A DNA stretch of 64,000 nucleotides from Bemisia tabaci (taxonomy: Eukaryota; Arthropoda; Insecta; Hemiptera; Aleyrodidae). Positions 33,267 to 45,213 of the stretch are shown here, piece after piece (position 1 is the first letter of the stretch; every line of letters starts with the position of its first letter). Location of the stretch: positions 80,225,912 to 80,289,911 of the forward strand of contig NC_092793.1 in NCBI RefSeq assembly GCF_918797505.1, read 5' to 3'. A program made the translations under genes and the position numbers. Below the pieces are notes generated by a model. It ran no database searches. It saw only the letters and a list, made by a program, of their open reading frames with translations, and was not told the origin of the DNA.

Positions 33267-33789
33267 TATATCGACGGTGAAACTCCGAATCCACTTATCT
33301 TTGGTTGCAACGTTGCAGACTAAATATCATACCTTATTATTTAATCGGAGAACAATTCTACGCCAATTCTTGAAAATTTTCGTAATTTTTTCTCAGTGGT
33401 AGTGGAAGAGGCAAATTCTGAAACTATTTCCAGGAATGATGCTGAATTATTCTCCTTTACTGCCGTGCTAAAGATGAACGCCATATGAACCTTCAGGCGT
33501 TGCCTTTCTTTTGATAAAACTCGAATGTTCTAGTGAAGTTATGAATGTTTCTCGTCCAGGTTTTCAAATAATTTTTTTTGCAATTTCACACAAATTTCCT
33601 GAAAATTTAAAGGAAAAATGTTGAAAACTTTCCTCGACAATAACCATTATACCGGAGGAAATTTGAAAACTCTCGAATGTTCATACGGCGGTCTTCCTTA
33701 GCACGGCAGTTTAGAACAGTCAAATATGAGCGAAGATTTATGAACACAGCAACCAAGATGCGTGGTTTGGTAGTTTCACCGTCGATATA
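33267..33789. mobile_element. MITE, TCGACGGTG family, copy 3, interrupted
   Basis: It starts TATATCGACGGTGAAACTCC and ends GTAGTTTCACCGTCGATATA. Its middle is interrupted by the CTGCCGTGC element at 33461-33709. Removing that insert and one TTTA gives about 270 bp, the family's usual size. Confidence 0.9.
33461..33709. mobile_element. MITE, CTGCCGTGCTAAGG family, copy D, nested
   Basis: CTGCCGTGCTAAAGATGAAC at the left is mirrored by GTCTTCCTTAGCACGGCAG at the right. TTTA stands immediately on both sides (33457-33460, 33710-33713). The insertion lies within copy 3 of the TCGACGGTG family and gives both the target duplication length and the relative age. Confidence 0.9.
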
Positions 33790-34130
33790 GCTTTGTTAAT
33801 GTTGCTGTAAAAGCCGCTTTTGCGGTTTGGACGACCTTACGAAAGGAGAGGCGTTAAGAGGCGATTGAAAAACAATAACTCATCCCCGCGGCCCGCGGAT
33901 GGAGAGAATCAAGTGGGTGATAGATTTCACTGGCATGCAACACCTTGCGTGCGCTGGAGCGTGCAAATTGGGCAAGACGACCCCCCTCGAATGGTGCGCT
34001 CGAAAGCGGGGTGGGGGGGGGCGAGGTTTAGAACCTGAAAGACAGCAATGGCAATCGCCGGTGAATCCAAACAAAGGGATGAGAGTCGGTTTGGGTGTCC
34101 GTTTGATTGAAAGCAATGGTGGTGGACGGC
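33790..34130. other. unassigned sequence
   Basis: A G-rich run at 34009-34024. Overlapping frames on both strands carry no recognised domain. Confidence 0.45.
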
Positions 34131-34365
34131 GCACAGTGGACCGAATCAATCGAAGACGTCGGTCATGAATTTTTTTTCTTAATTACAAATTTAGACATTT
34201 ATTTCGTCAAATTTTACATTTTGAGGGGTGATATTTGAAGAAAATTTTAGGAGAAAATCGATGAAATCATTTTTAAGACCTCAAAATCGTGTAAAAAAGG
34301 AGTTATGAGCTTTGAAAGTTTCCAAATTTTGTCCGACCTCTCCCATTGACTCGCTTTTTTGTGCG
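34131..34365. mobile_element. MITE, GCACAGTGGA family, copy 1
   Basis: GCACAGTGGACCGAATCAAT at the left is faintly mirrored by CATTGACTCGCTTTTTTGTG at the right. It shares long blocks in order with 45214-45425, including GAAGAAAATTTTA, AGTTTCCAAATTTTGTCCGA and CTCTCCC. Confidence 0.75.
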
Positions 34366-35356
34366 GCGCGATGCCCAAGGCAGGGGGCAGTGGCACAATC
34401 GGTCGAGGATCAGCGAAAAGAAGCGTTAAAAGAGGCCAACACGAGTTAATAAGATTTCGACAGAGGGCAGGGGTAAGCTCGCTTGGTAAGTGTTTGCTTT
34501 CAGGCGTTGTCAGCTTGTACCCAGTAAGGAAAAAATCAAAAGTTTCTGATTGTACGCGCAATAGAGCACAAGGCTACTGAAATTTTTGATCATATTTTTT
34601 TTAGTTAACGTATCTTGCGGTTGAGCTGACACAATATTTTGTTTAAAGGTATCTTGGGAGTTTGCCTGAGTGCCCTGTGAGATACGCGCTTCAACATTAT
34701 CGATGTCTCAAATAAGGGAAACGTAGCGTATGCTCTTTTACACCTTTGGCCGAAGATTTGAATTTCAACAATTTGCGGTCCATGCCAAAACCAAATATGA
34801 CCTACTTTTGATAAAAATGAGCAAATTGCCACCTCACTGAAAGTAAATGAAATTTTATGCTTATTGAATTTGCATGAACTGAGTTTTTTTTTATTTATTT
34901 TTATCATCAGCAGGCGGCCATAGTTGTTTTTGGCCGAGACTGTGAAATTGTTGAAATTCAAATCTCGCGCCACAGCTCTGGTGGCGGAAACGAAAAACTG
35001 CGTTTCGGCCAAAGGGGTCGGCGAGAGCATACCACTTACCTTGATTGATGTCTAGGTTCGTATGGTCGCATTTAAGTGCGAAAAATAAGAATATCAACGG
35101 AAAAAAATCCACCACAGATCTCTTTTTGGGTCAATGCGTCGTACTAGGCAAATGAATATGAAAAGCACAAGATATATAAGAAAAAATTATAGTGCTTTGG
35201 AAATCATAAAATTTGACACGGAGCCACCTTAATATTGCAATAAACACATTATATTTTCCTTTCCTACATATTTTTCCTCCATCAGTTTCAATGAGAATAA
35301 TCCATGCAAAGTGTGCAAACATTTCACTATCATGAGTAGAAATCGCTGACTCGACG
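34366..35356. other. unassigned sequence
   Basis: The 141-codon minus frame at 34605-35030 has no recognised domain and is not called. No clear inverted-repeat element was identified. Confidence 0.4.
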
Positions 35357-35570
35357 AGTTTAAATATTAGAGCCAGACACAGCGGAGCGGCAAGCTGCCA
35401 GCGCAGAACGCGCACTGGCGCCTACAAACCTAAGTGGATACTTCACGCATTGCGCAATGCGTGAAGTATCCCCTTAGGTTTGTAGGCGCCAGTGCGCGTT
35501 CCGCGCTGACCGGCCGCCAGCCGCTCGCCGCTCCGCGCCGCGCCGCAGCGTGCCACGGCTCCTCAAGCAA
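35357..35570. repeat. GC-rich hairpin repeat, GGCGCC/TGCGTGAAGTAT family, copy 2
   Basis: The core GGCGCCTACAAACCTAAG ... CTTAGGTTTGTAGGCGCC (about 35418-35490) is near-perfectly palindromic around ATACTTCACGCATTGCG and its complement. The left flank TTTAAATATTAGAGCC is the reverse of the right flank of 11804-11986, so the two copies are oppositely oriented. Confidence 0.8.
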
Positions 35571-37037
35571 CTATTTCATAACAGATGTGTTGCACAGTGT
35601 CATACGAAAATGAAGGTGCTCTAACATATTTAGAGTGACAGGCATCCGTTAGGAGTTCTGAGCTTTCCTCGCAAAATTAATCAAGATACTACGGCACAAA
35701 AAAAGCGGTAGTCCAAAAACTCACGAAGTCCTATCATCCGTATTCAATAACGTTTAGCATGCCTTTTGAATTTCAATAGAGGAAAAAGTGACTTGATTTA
35801 GGCAGAAACATTCTTGAGTACGTCGTCCAGAAGCTTTTATTTTGAATCAACAATTAAATAGCTTAATTGAAAGCGGATTTCTGCTTGATATAAGTGACTT
35901 CCTTTTATAGAAGCATCTTTTCTTCGTAATAAAATCCACCTGCGGAAAGTCCACTCATGGCATTCTCACAGGATTTGGCAAAATTATGCGCGTGTGTTAA
36001 TCTACATGGCGTACAGTTGTGTGTCCATCGGAAAAGCGGCAACATTTTACTGGAAACTGGTATCAGTTGGTGGCACCCCTGTTCACTCGACTCCGGATTT
36101 CCAAATCATTGGATTTTTCTGCACCCGCTTGAGCACTCAGAGCGGAAGTCTGAGGCTATCGTTATCCTCCATACATCAGTCGCGAGCAAAATACTTCGGG
36201 TTCTATTCGTGTTGGTCTTGAAACACCTTCTTTATTGTTGTTTTAAGCGTTTATAGCTCTAGTTATCATGGAAATTAGTCGCGTATTTTAAATTCCCCCG
36301 TATTCGAAACGACCGAATTTTGTCTATCTTTCAATTCGAACATACACCTCAGAAAATATTAGCGGGAAAAGCAGTACGATTTCATACGACTTCGTGGCAT
36401 TACTTGATAGTCTCCTTGCCCAGCGCTACCAAATCGGCACATCGTTTTTTCATACTAATACTTGTAGTAGGTTGTACCTTTTCTAAAGATAGTGAACAGA
36501 GTCTATTGGCGCTGAATCCCGAAAACGTCTTTTTAATTTTAGTCTGACTACAGTCAATCAGCAATAACGAAAGCCAAAAAGTTTGTTTCTATGTGGAAAT
36601 AAAGTATGCGTTTCCCATTGATAAACGTATTTTTTCGCGCGCACATTCACATCGATTTTGAATCTTTCTTCGAAAAAGGCACCGACAACAAAGCGGGAAA
36701 ATATTCCTTTCGAGCAAAGTGATGCATCGGTTTTAATCAAATTTAGCTGAGCTGATGCTGAGAGTCAAAGAGGTTTGATTCGTAAGCGTAATTAGATTTT
36801 TCCCCCCTTTAACAGTTTTTAAATAAAATCAAAACGCGCGTCGAACTTTTTGTATGATCCTCGTGTGTGAGGTTGCTTGTAATAGAGATAAAATTTATAA
36901 ACTTAAATTTATTTTTACCTCGCTATGCCATGCCATGAGAGTGATGTCCCACCCATACTTCAGTCTAAGAGTTGCTCTGTTGACAATGTTTTTGCCAGTG
37001 ATACGGTCTCCCCTCATCGATCTCGTCTCATTCTTCT
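35571..37037. other. unassigned sequence
   Basis: It contains a GTGTTGCACAGTGTCA box at 35587. A 99-codon plus frame at 35957-36256 has no recognised domain and overlaps another frame. Confidence 0.4.
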
Positions 37038-37160
37038 AGGGGGCCGTCCATAAATTACGTCACCCAAGTTGGATGAGGGGGGGGGTCTAGCTATGGATGA
37101 AGGTGGGTGAAGGGAAGAAGGGAGAGGTCGAGCAAGGGATGACGTAAAGCTTTCCTGGAG
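37038..37160. repeat. repeat end, GGGGGCCGTCCATAAATTAC
   Basis: A GGGCCGTCCATAAATTACGT motif like this is a common terminus of dispersed elements in arthropod genomes, by my recollection. GGGATGACGTAAAG at about 37137 might be the facing end. Only the left end is convincing. Confidence 0.4.
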
Positions 37161-40100
37161 GCAAAAATGCTGGAAACGCTTCCTTGAAATTTGACTTTCT
37201 ACTGATTTTTATCGATTTTCTGAGAGAGGAGGGGGTTAATGTAACCCGGAGAAAATCTAAACCAAAATTATTAACCGGACGTTTATGTTACTCTGTGTTA
37301 TACTCTTCATTATAACACAAAATTTCGGTTACGTTTTCTTGGCAGGTGACGTCTATTGGCCATTACGACCATTATGTCATTGCGGTGATATCGTCATTAT
37401 CGCTGTTAAAACACGATTGAAAAAATGTACTCTTATGGCTCGGTGATCTTAACGCGAGATCATTATCTCACGACGTGGTGATCCGGTCCCCATAATGCGG
37501 AGATCACTTGTAAAACGTTGATATTTTTAAAGGCACGCTTGGAATCTTTAAACGGAGACTACTTGTAGGACATACAAGCACTCATTTAGCATCATAAAAA
37601 CCATTTTACGAATGAACGAGTAAATAAAAAAAACTCAACCATAAAAATAAATCGTGATGAAAAATAGGGTAGAATAACAGTTGCTTTAACGTGGTGTTTT
37701 ACAGATAAAGCCTGGTAACTCCTCCTCGTGCAGCATCAGAGAGCATTTATGTTCAAGCCATTTTTCTCTCCGTCGAAAATAAAACTACTCCTATACGTTT
37801 AATGATTGAAGGTACTCACTGTTTCCCTCTGTTTCTTCTCATATTTTGACTATATCTATTTTACGGTCCCTTTACTTTGTAAAATAGCTAACCAAGTGAG
37901 AACTATATTTAAAACAAATCCAAATTCACACATTTCAGTTTGGCTTAAATGACCGGTATTTGATGGTCCTCACTTGAAGGGAATTGATTGTAAGGAAGAT
38001 TTTAAAGCTTGCTCCTTAAAGTTCAAATTCAGCGCCAATCAAATACAATTAAACGTCAAAACAATATTCCAGGAGAATCTTTCGACGTTGGTTGGTTGGT
38101 AGATACTTTTATTTGGTACTTTTAACATTTGAACCACTAACAACTTAGAGGAAAGATCAAAATAGTGTAGTACAAAATTTTAAAATAATTAAAAAGTAAG
38201 GGCCACAAGAGGCAAGTTCCCCCCCCACCCTACCTTAAGTGTAAGCCCCTGAATTTGATTCCATTTTCTTGAAGCTTACAATGGTACATTTGCAAATGTC
38301 TGAAATTTTATGAATATCATTTCGAATATGAAACTCTTATAGGAGAACTGACCACGAGAATATAATCGATTTGTAAATTGAAAAATTATTGGAGATATGA
38401 CAAAACAACATAATCTGCTGAGATGCATGTGTTTAGATGAAAAAGGCTGTCAGATGACGGCACAAGGCGGTATAAATTTTGCTCACTTTTAAATCTATTT
38501 TTCTACATTTTCCCGTATCAGAAAGAATTATGAAAAAGACTGCGAATTCACCTTATTGAGCACTCTTGAATCAAGCAATAAAAACTTGCAATTTCTCCAT
38601 CATTCATAAAATTTGGATTAAATGCCAATCATCTAGGGTTTGAGACCACGATTTACTCACGCATATAATTAACTTTTTACCTTGTTGAAATGTGGAAAAA
38701 ATGTCGTTAACCGTCATACGTTCGAATAAGCTGCGCCAAAGGCAACTGTGAGAATGCTTCTAAATAAGTAAAGTGCGGAATCAGAATTTCGTGCCGGGAA
38801 TTTTTTAAGGCTGGTTGGGTTGTGTTGCGCGGCATACCGCCGTGCGCTTGTTCCTTATTATTTATGTTTTCTCCTCGGCAAAGTCAGGCACCGAAAACTA
38901 GAAGCTCAGTTGCCAAATTGAAGCTTTAGGAAGGCGATTTAAGACGGTTGCAGACATAAAATCCCAATTTTTTTCAAATGGTCCAAGGGGGAAGCGCGGA
39001 TGCTGGGAGCTCTCCATTAATTCCTAATCTGAAGCCATCCGCACATCCCCATTGTTCTTGCTCAACCTGCAGCCCCAATCCTGGCTCTGTTGCCAGATTT
39101 AGGGCCAGAAATATTTCAGTTTGACATCGGATGGTAAATTAAATCCTACCAAAACAACACATAATGTAAATGACATAGACAGAGCGTGGGAGTATACATT
39201 AACTCCGACGAGGAAGCTGCTTGTAAGCACCACAAGATGTGTCAGACAGCTCAAGAAGCTCTATAAAGACGTTCAACATGGTGACTTGAACAGTACACAA
39301 AAATCATTTTACAATAATCGAAGCAAAAAAAAAAATAAAATAAAATAGCCAAAGATGCTTCTGAAGAAGGATACTATCTGACCATAATTAGTGAACTTTA
39401 AGTGCTCGTCTGGAATCATTGATTAGATGAGCTTCAGCAACAAACTACAATGTACTGAAATACCAAAATTTTTACTTGAGACGTTTTATCTTATTGAAAA
39501 GTTGCCGTCATACGAGTATCAAGATGATAGTAGTTATTCCCAAACCAAATTGTGGTCATTTTTCACATTTTTTAGTCTCTATGAATAATTCGTAAGAATG
39601 GTAAAACATAGCAATGAAGTTCCTATGCACTCGGTGTGCTTCGTTGCTAGGATATTCTATAGATCGCAACTAGAACAATTTTGCCGACCATTTCGTATCG
39701 TCAGCTCAGTATTTTTCTTCCATGCGGTCACCGTTTTGTTTCCAGATAAAGAATACATTAGATATTACACTTAAACTCTAATTTTTAGGGTCAAAAATGC
39801 TCAGTTCATAAAGTCAGTGTCATCATAGTGATTTGGCAACGTTGAAATTCGTTGGCTTACGCTTGTTCATCAGTGAACGCGTGTGTTGGTTGCTTATCTC
39901 TGCCCCTTTAAGTTTCACAGCTGCACTGCGCTAGCGTAAAGTTGGCTTTATCGCCCACATAGATGGTAGTAGTGAGGCGGAATATTACGGGACATTTAAC
40001 TGTTTCAAGTGAACTCGGTCACACTTTTCGGTCTAATCAGGCTCGGTGAGGATGCCTCTATCTAGCACTATCGGTTATTAAAAGGGTAAGCTTATGCTCC

Positions 40101-40317
40101 GTTCAGAGGTCAAATAAGCTGCATAGAAAGTTTTTGAGAGGAGATGCGATGGGGAAAGAGTCTCGCCCGACCTGGCGGATGAATATACCATATTGGGATT
40201 GATATTTTTGCGCATGAAACAAACCGTTTGAATATAATGACATTTTGCGTCTATACTCAAAAGTCACGATTGCAAAGGTAGTGCTACAATACAGAGTAAT
40301 TTTGCAAAATCAGACAA
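37161..40317. other. 3.2 kb with no supported gene or element
   Basis: The quietest part of the window. One patch (39121-39348, plus) is open for 75 codons after an acceptor-like TATTTCAG and runs into an A-rich stretch. It starts with TTG, not ATG, and has no recognised domain. Confidence 0.45.
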
Positions 40318-40545
40318 CACTGGAAAAAAAACACATTGGATCTAGAGTCCAGACTCTTAAAAACATCGACAAGAAAAAGTACTGTTGATTCAATCAGAAT
40401 CTAGCTTAAATCAAGAACCAAGCCTCTTAATTTAAGCGGATTTCGTTTTGATTCAAGCAAAAATCCGATTGAATCATGAGTATTTTTTCTTGTCAATGTT
40501 TTCAAGAGTCTGGACTCTAGATCCAATGTGTTTTTTTTTCCAGTG
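40318..40545. mobile_element. MITE, CACTGG family, subfamily 2, copy 2
   Basis: It begins CACTGGAAAAAAAACACATT and ends TGTGTTTTTTTTTCCAGTG. The core GAACCAAGCCTCTTAATTTA is the complement of the matching block in 31614-31841. No target duplication is visible. Confidence 0.85.
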
Positions 40546-40658
40546 AAGTATGAATCAGATCAATCCTTAATAATAGTAATTCCCCTCAAAATGTCATGTC
40601 GAAAGCAATGAATGTATGCGATGAATTATTTCAATTATTACATTTTAGCTCATGAATA

Positions 40659-41114
40659 CTGCCGTGCTAAGGAAAAACACCGTATGAACGAACATCGGGG
40701 CGCTGCTTTTTATCTCAGGAAATACCCAATTTTGAGGGAAGTTATAGGTATTTTTATTGAAATTTTCAGACAATTTAGATCCAATCATCCAACCAAATTA
40801 GAACCGAATTCTCTTAAAATCTCGGAGACAAATACTTTCACAGTTTCCCTACAGTTCGTAATTTGTCGAAGGTAGTTCGGCAACCTCCGATTATGCTTTC
40901 CATTTATGTTCGATTTATGCTCTTTTCAGTTATGCTTATTTCTCTGAATTTTTTGTTTCTTTCATTCAAGCCTTTGTTTTTTTCTGTTTTATTAACTCTT
41001 TATTCTAAAGAAATCTAAGTATACACTTATTTAATGCAATTCATCGATTTTTATTTTATTTAGTTTAAAACCTTAGTAAACTGGTTAATACGGCGTTCTT
41101 CCTCAGCTCGGCAG
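40659..41114. mobile_element. MITE, CTGCCGTGCTAAGG family, copy E (long)
   Basis: The left end CTGCCGTGCTAAGGAAAAAC is intact; the right end is GGCGTTCTTCCTCAGCTCGGCAG. At 456 bp it is about 200 bp longer than the other copies, with extra AT-rich sequence in its right half. Flanking tetramers are AATA and AATG. The 87-codon plus frame at 40612-40875 overlaps its left half and is not a gene. Confidence 0.8.
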
Positions 41115-42394
41115 AATGGGCAAAAGTAAGTCGAGGTTCAGTTTTCCAACAGCTTCACAAGAGAATGTCGAGACTGACGCAAATTAATAACAAGTTAAAA
41201 CTGTTCGCTGGTAGGTGAGGTTCCTTTCAACTAACTCTTTTTCGCTCTGTGTTGTATGTGCATCCCTCTAGTCCCTTTATTTTCGCTGATAAATTTCGTC
41301 CGCTTCAACTTTCCAGCCCTCTGTTCGATGCTGGTCACTTTTTAGCGTTATCGTAGGTCACCGTTTTAATCTCGCATTACGCGGAACCCTGGCTGTGGTT
41401 CCCGCTGTTCCGCAATTCGGAGTCCACTGCTGGCAGTCAAAACCACACAAGGGCTTTTAAGCGAATAAAATCGCTCGGACAAACCCGCAAACACGAATTT
41501 ATCTCTCACCGCTTTGGCTCATAAGTTCCAGCTTGTAAAAAAAAGGAAGAGCAGGGATGAGAGGGGGGGCGGGTGTGGCGGTAGTTTTTACCGAAACCTC
41601 ATCGGTTCGAGAGGTGAAAGGCGATATTTTAGCGGCAGGTCAAAGCAGAATCCAAGGATGTAAGGTTGCCAATTATGTCGATAAAAAGGGAGCTTTTTCA
41701 TTGAAATATGCATTTTATGAAGACAATGTGCACCGTTAAAAAACTACAACTTTGGTGATGAAAATAATGGAGGCCGGGCCCCCGTGGAAGCTTTTGTCGC
41801 GGTCGTGCGTAGGGAAACGTTACCACTTTGAACTTGATCCAATTTGAGAAAAACTTCAGCACGAGATGCAAATTCTGGTCTTTAGAAAAAAATGGAGAAA
41901 AAGAGAAAAATTATGGTGTCATTCAGAAATTCTCTTCCGTTATGGGAATGGTGCAAAAGTACTTTTTTCTTTTTCAAAAAACGTGCCCTCCAGTTAAAAC
42001 TGATTTCCGCTGCTCCGTACAAACCAGCGGTTAATTCTAAAGCTCTTCGTTGAAAACTAGTTTTGACGAAGCGGGTTTGTAAAAAGTAAGTCTCATTGGT
42101 GAATTTTAGAATTCATTGATTTCAGGTTTTTCCCATAATATATTGAAAATAGACCACGCACTACTTCTGTGGTTTCCAGAATTATAGTTTTTCTTAGAGT
42201 GGTGCAAATTAATGTCACGGCTTATGCATAGTTTTTGGTTAAGAAGCAACATAATTTGGCTCTGAGTAAACACCAAATTGGATATATTTATTCTAACAGC
42301 GACTATGTGCAAAGAAATCAAATTGAAAGGAACTATATGCAGCACACAAACCTTATGCATAAATTAAACGTTTGAAAGAAAATGATAACAAACT
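41115..42394. other. unassigned sequence
   Basis: Short frames only, no recognised element. Confidence 0.5.
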
Positions 42395-42990
42395 CTTTAA
42401 AAAATACGCATTTTTTAAAATAACTTTTTTCAAGTAACTTTATCTAACCAAATCTAAATTCATTGAAAAAGTAACCAAGAAATGATTAGCGAAAAATAAT
42501 TTTTAACATACTTTTTCAAGAGTTTTTGAGAACGGATTCTTATGCATTATTGGTACTAAAAATATGCATTTTTCAAAGTAACTTTTTTCACGTACAATAT
42601 ACATCTGACCAAACCTAAATTTTACTGAAAAAGTAACAAAAAAATAATGTTTAACAGTTTTTCAAGAGTTTTTGAGAACGGCTTCTTATACATTATTAGT
42701 ACTAAAAATATGCATTTTTTAAAATAACTTTCTTCACGTACATATATCCGACCAAACCTAAATTTTACTGAAAAAGTAACAAAACAAATTTTTTTAACAG
42801 TTTTCCAAGAGTTTTTGAGAACGGTTTCTTATGCATTATTGGTACTAAAAATATGCATGTTTTAAAGTAACTTTTTTCACGTACATATATCTGACCAAAC
42901 CTAAATTTTACTGAAAAAGTAACCAAAAAAATTTTTAACAGTTTTCCAAGAGTCTTTGAGAACGACTTCTTAGGTATACAATATTGCTAC
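42395..42990. repeat. ~143 bp tandem repeat, about four units
   Basis: The marker TATGCATTATTGGTACT or a variant starts at 42541, 42687 and 42830, with a degraded one near 42971, giving periods of 146, 143 and about 141. Each unit holds AACTTTTTTCACGTAC, ACCAAACCTAAATTTTACTG, AAAAAGTAAC and AAGAGTTTTTGAGAACG in order. Units diverge moderately, so the array is not new. Confidence 0.9.
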
Positions 42991-43479
42991 TAGGGTTCTT
43001 TCACAAGGGTTTCCCCCTCTATAATTTTTTCCGTGAGATTGGCATCGGTGGCGCGTACGCTGTGCCGCCAATTTGGCCGCAAAAGCCGAGTGCGGTCTCT
43101 GCTTGTCTTCTGCAGATGACTTATGACCCGACCAACCAGAGAGCATCGTGCACAGCTCCTGGCCTTTTTGTTGGAGGGCTCATTTTTGCCGAGCAACCAT
43201 TGAATTTACGTTTTTTCCTCCCCGTCAGCCGGGTGCTCGCCGCAGCAAGCGAATAATTTCACCGCAAAATCGAACCACTCCTCGCCGGTATTACTCACAC
43301 TCACTTTCCGCAAAATCTCAACGGAATCCTTGACGCATTTGATACAGTTGAAATGCCCCATTGCTGCTTGTGGAATGGGATCATATTCGTGATCGTTTCT
43401 TATACAACTCTCAGAAAACCCCAAATAGTTTTTATTATATGATCAGGCGAGGTAAATAAAACAGAACGAAACTGTATGA
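42991..43479. other. unassigned sequence
   Basis: Overlapping short frames on both strands, no recognised domain. Confidence 0.45.
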
Positions 43480-43528
43480 GATTATTTTTTTTTTCTTTTT
43501 TCTTTTTTTTTTTTTTTTTTTTTTTTTT
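43480..43528. repeat. poly(T)/TTC tract
   Basis: About 48 bases of T with a few C interruptions. It lies 8 bases before a pogo/Tigger-like element. Confidence 0.9.
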
Positions 43529-43536
43529 GTGAAATT

Positions 43537-43858
43537 CAGTAAACATTGGATTATCCGAACTAATGTGACAGTCGGCCAGTTTGGATAGCGGAAAGCTCAG
43601 ATAATCCGGAGTCCGTTGCTACTTTTCGTGTAATGAGTGGAAAGGCGATGAAGTTAATGGAAATTACTTTAATTTTATACTTCACACACAATTTATTTGC
43701 AAATCTTCCATAATTGTTTCTTTGGTATTTCCCTATTTAAGGAAATCCGTGACTTTCCTCTGCTCACAGTCAGCCGCTGCATTTTAAGCTGATGTTCTGA
43801 GTGAGAGTGAGGAATATGTTGCAACAACAAATGAGTTCGGATAATCCGAGGTTTACTG
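43537..43858. mobile_element. pogo/Tigger-like MITE, CAGTAAAC...GGATTATCCGAA termini
   Basis: CAGTAAACATTGGATTATCC at the left is mirrored by GGATAATCCGAGGTTTACTG at the right. An internal CAGATAATCCGGAG near the left repeats the motif. The CAGTAAACCTCGGATTATCC pattern is typical, as I recall, of pogo-type Tc1/mariner elements. The expected TA target duplication is not intact (TT and TG flank it). No transposase remains in 322 bp. Confidence 0.7.
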
Positions 43859-44177
43859 TGATGGCATTTGTCACAAAACTGACGAAATTTACCACATGTC
43901 TATGAGTTAGAAAATTTATCATCATGAGAGTTTCATGACTGCAAAAGATTGGAGGAAAATGCCTTCTTCAACATGTTTGTTTTTATTAAAGTGAAAAGTC
44001 AACCTACAGGAGTCGAGCAAGATCAGAGAAGGCAGGATATTCATAGTATGTTCTTTATCGGACTGCGCGAAAGTGTGAAAGCGCAACTATTCGTGCTCCC
44101 AAGTCACACATATTGCCATCGCGCTTATTGAAGGCGAACCGGACGTAATGCTAGATGCACGCTGTAAGAACAAGACA
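43859..44177. other. unassigned sequence
   Basis: No element or gene is recognised. Confidence 0.5.
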
Positions 44178-44679
44178 TTTGCTAATCAACTTCCAATTTG
44201 TTAGTTAAGCAGTAAATTTCCGTGCACACACAAATTGCTAAACAATTTAAGGAGAACACGACCTGATTTGGAAATGGATTGTTTATTTCTTTGAATTCGG
44301 TGATTCCTGTGTCATTGGTTTCAAACGGTTGCAATGCATGAATTCAAAATGCGTTTCAGTTGGTTGGTAAAATCCCTGGCTGAAAGTTTACTGAACGGTG
44401 AAGGACGGAACATTATCGGGGCTTAGATATTTGCTATTCAACATCCGAGATGTTAGTTCAGCAGTTATTTTACGTGGACACAAAAAATGCTAAAAAATTT
44501 AAGGAGAACGCAACCTGGTTTGGAAATTAATTGTTTATTTCTTTGGATTTGGTGATTTCTGTGTCATTGGTTCAAACGATTCCAATACATGACTTCAAAA
44601 TGCGTTTGAGTTGGTAGGTAAAATCCATGGCTGAAAGTTTACTGAACGCTGAAGGACGGAACGTAATCGGGGATATAAA
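44178..44679. repeat. 251 bp tandem duplication
   Basis: Unit 1 starts TTTGCTAATCAACTTCC at 44178 and unit 2 TTTGCTATTCAACATCC at 44429. AAGGACGGAAC recurs at 44401 and 44652, and GTTTATTTCTTTG at 44281 and 44533. The two units are closely similar but carry point changes and small indels. Confidence 0.9.
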
Positions 44680-45213
44680 TATGTATTTATTGAATGGAGG
44701 AACGGCTGCTGGAGTCTATTATCACATTCGGCCCGATTTATTCGTCGTCTGAATATTTTGAACGTGATGCCATGAATATCCTATGATCGCGCGTTACTCC
44801 GTTCTTCTCTTGAGTTTCCCCGAATATCACTCCATACTTCCTTTCCTTCCGGTGCTGAATGAATGCGCCCTCCATGCAGTTCACCTCAGCTACTCGTAGG
44901 ATGAGAACAAAATGTTCTCTGGATGTTCCATTCAGAACAATTTATGAAAATTATGTTGCCATTTTTTTTTCATCTCCTATCAAAAATGTCAAATTATAAA
45001 CCACTCAATTACTGAATGGTAATTTAAAAACTGGCGAGGGTCATTAGGCACTAAACGCTGTTTCTGCCCTTTAATATTAATAAAGTGGGGTTGAGAATAA
45101 CGACGCTTGTCACGGAAATATGAACAAAATTTGGACATAATTTTTCATTCAACATTCCATGAGGTAAATAAATGCTTTTAGAATTTTAGATTCTGTGATG
45201 GTGAGTTACACCG
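44680..45213. other. unassigned sequence
   Basis: No gene or element is recognised. Confidence 0.5.

Noticed and set aside
42395..42990. Possible CRISPR-like array
   Set aside because: Repeats are 143 bp and continuous with no unique spacers, and the context is eukaryotic.
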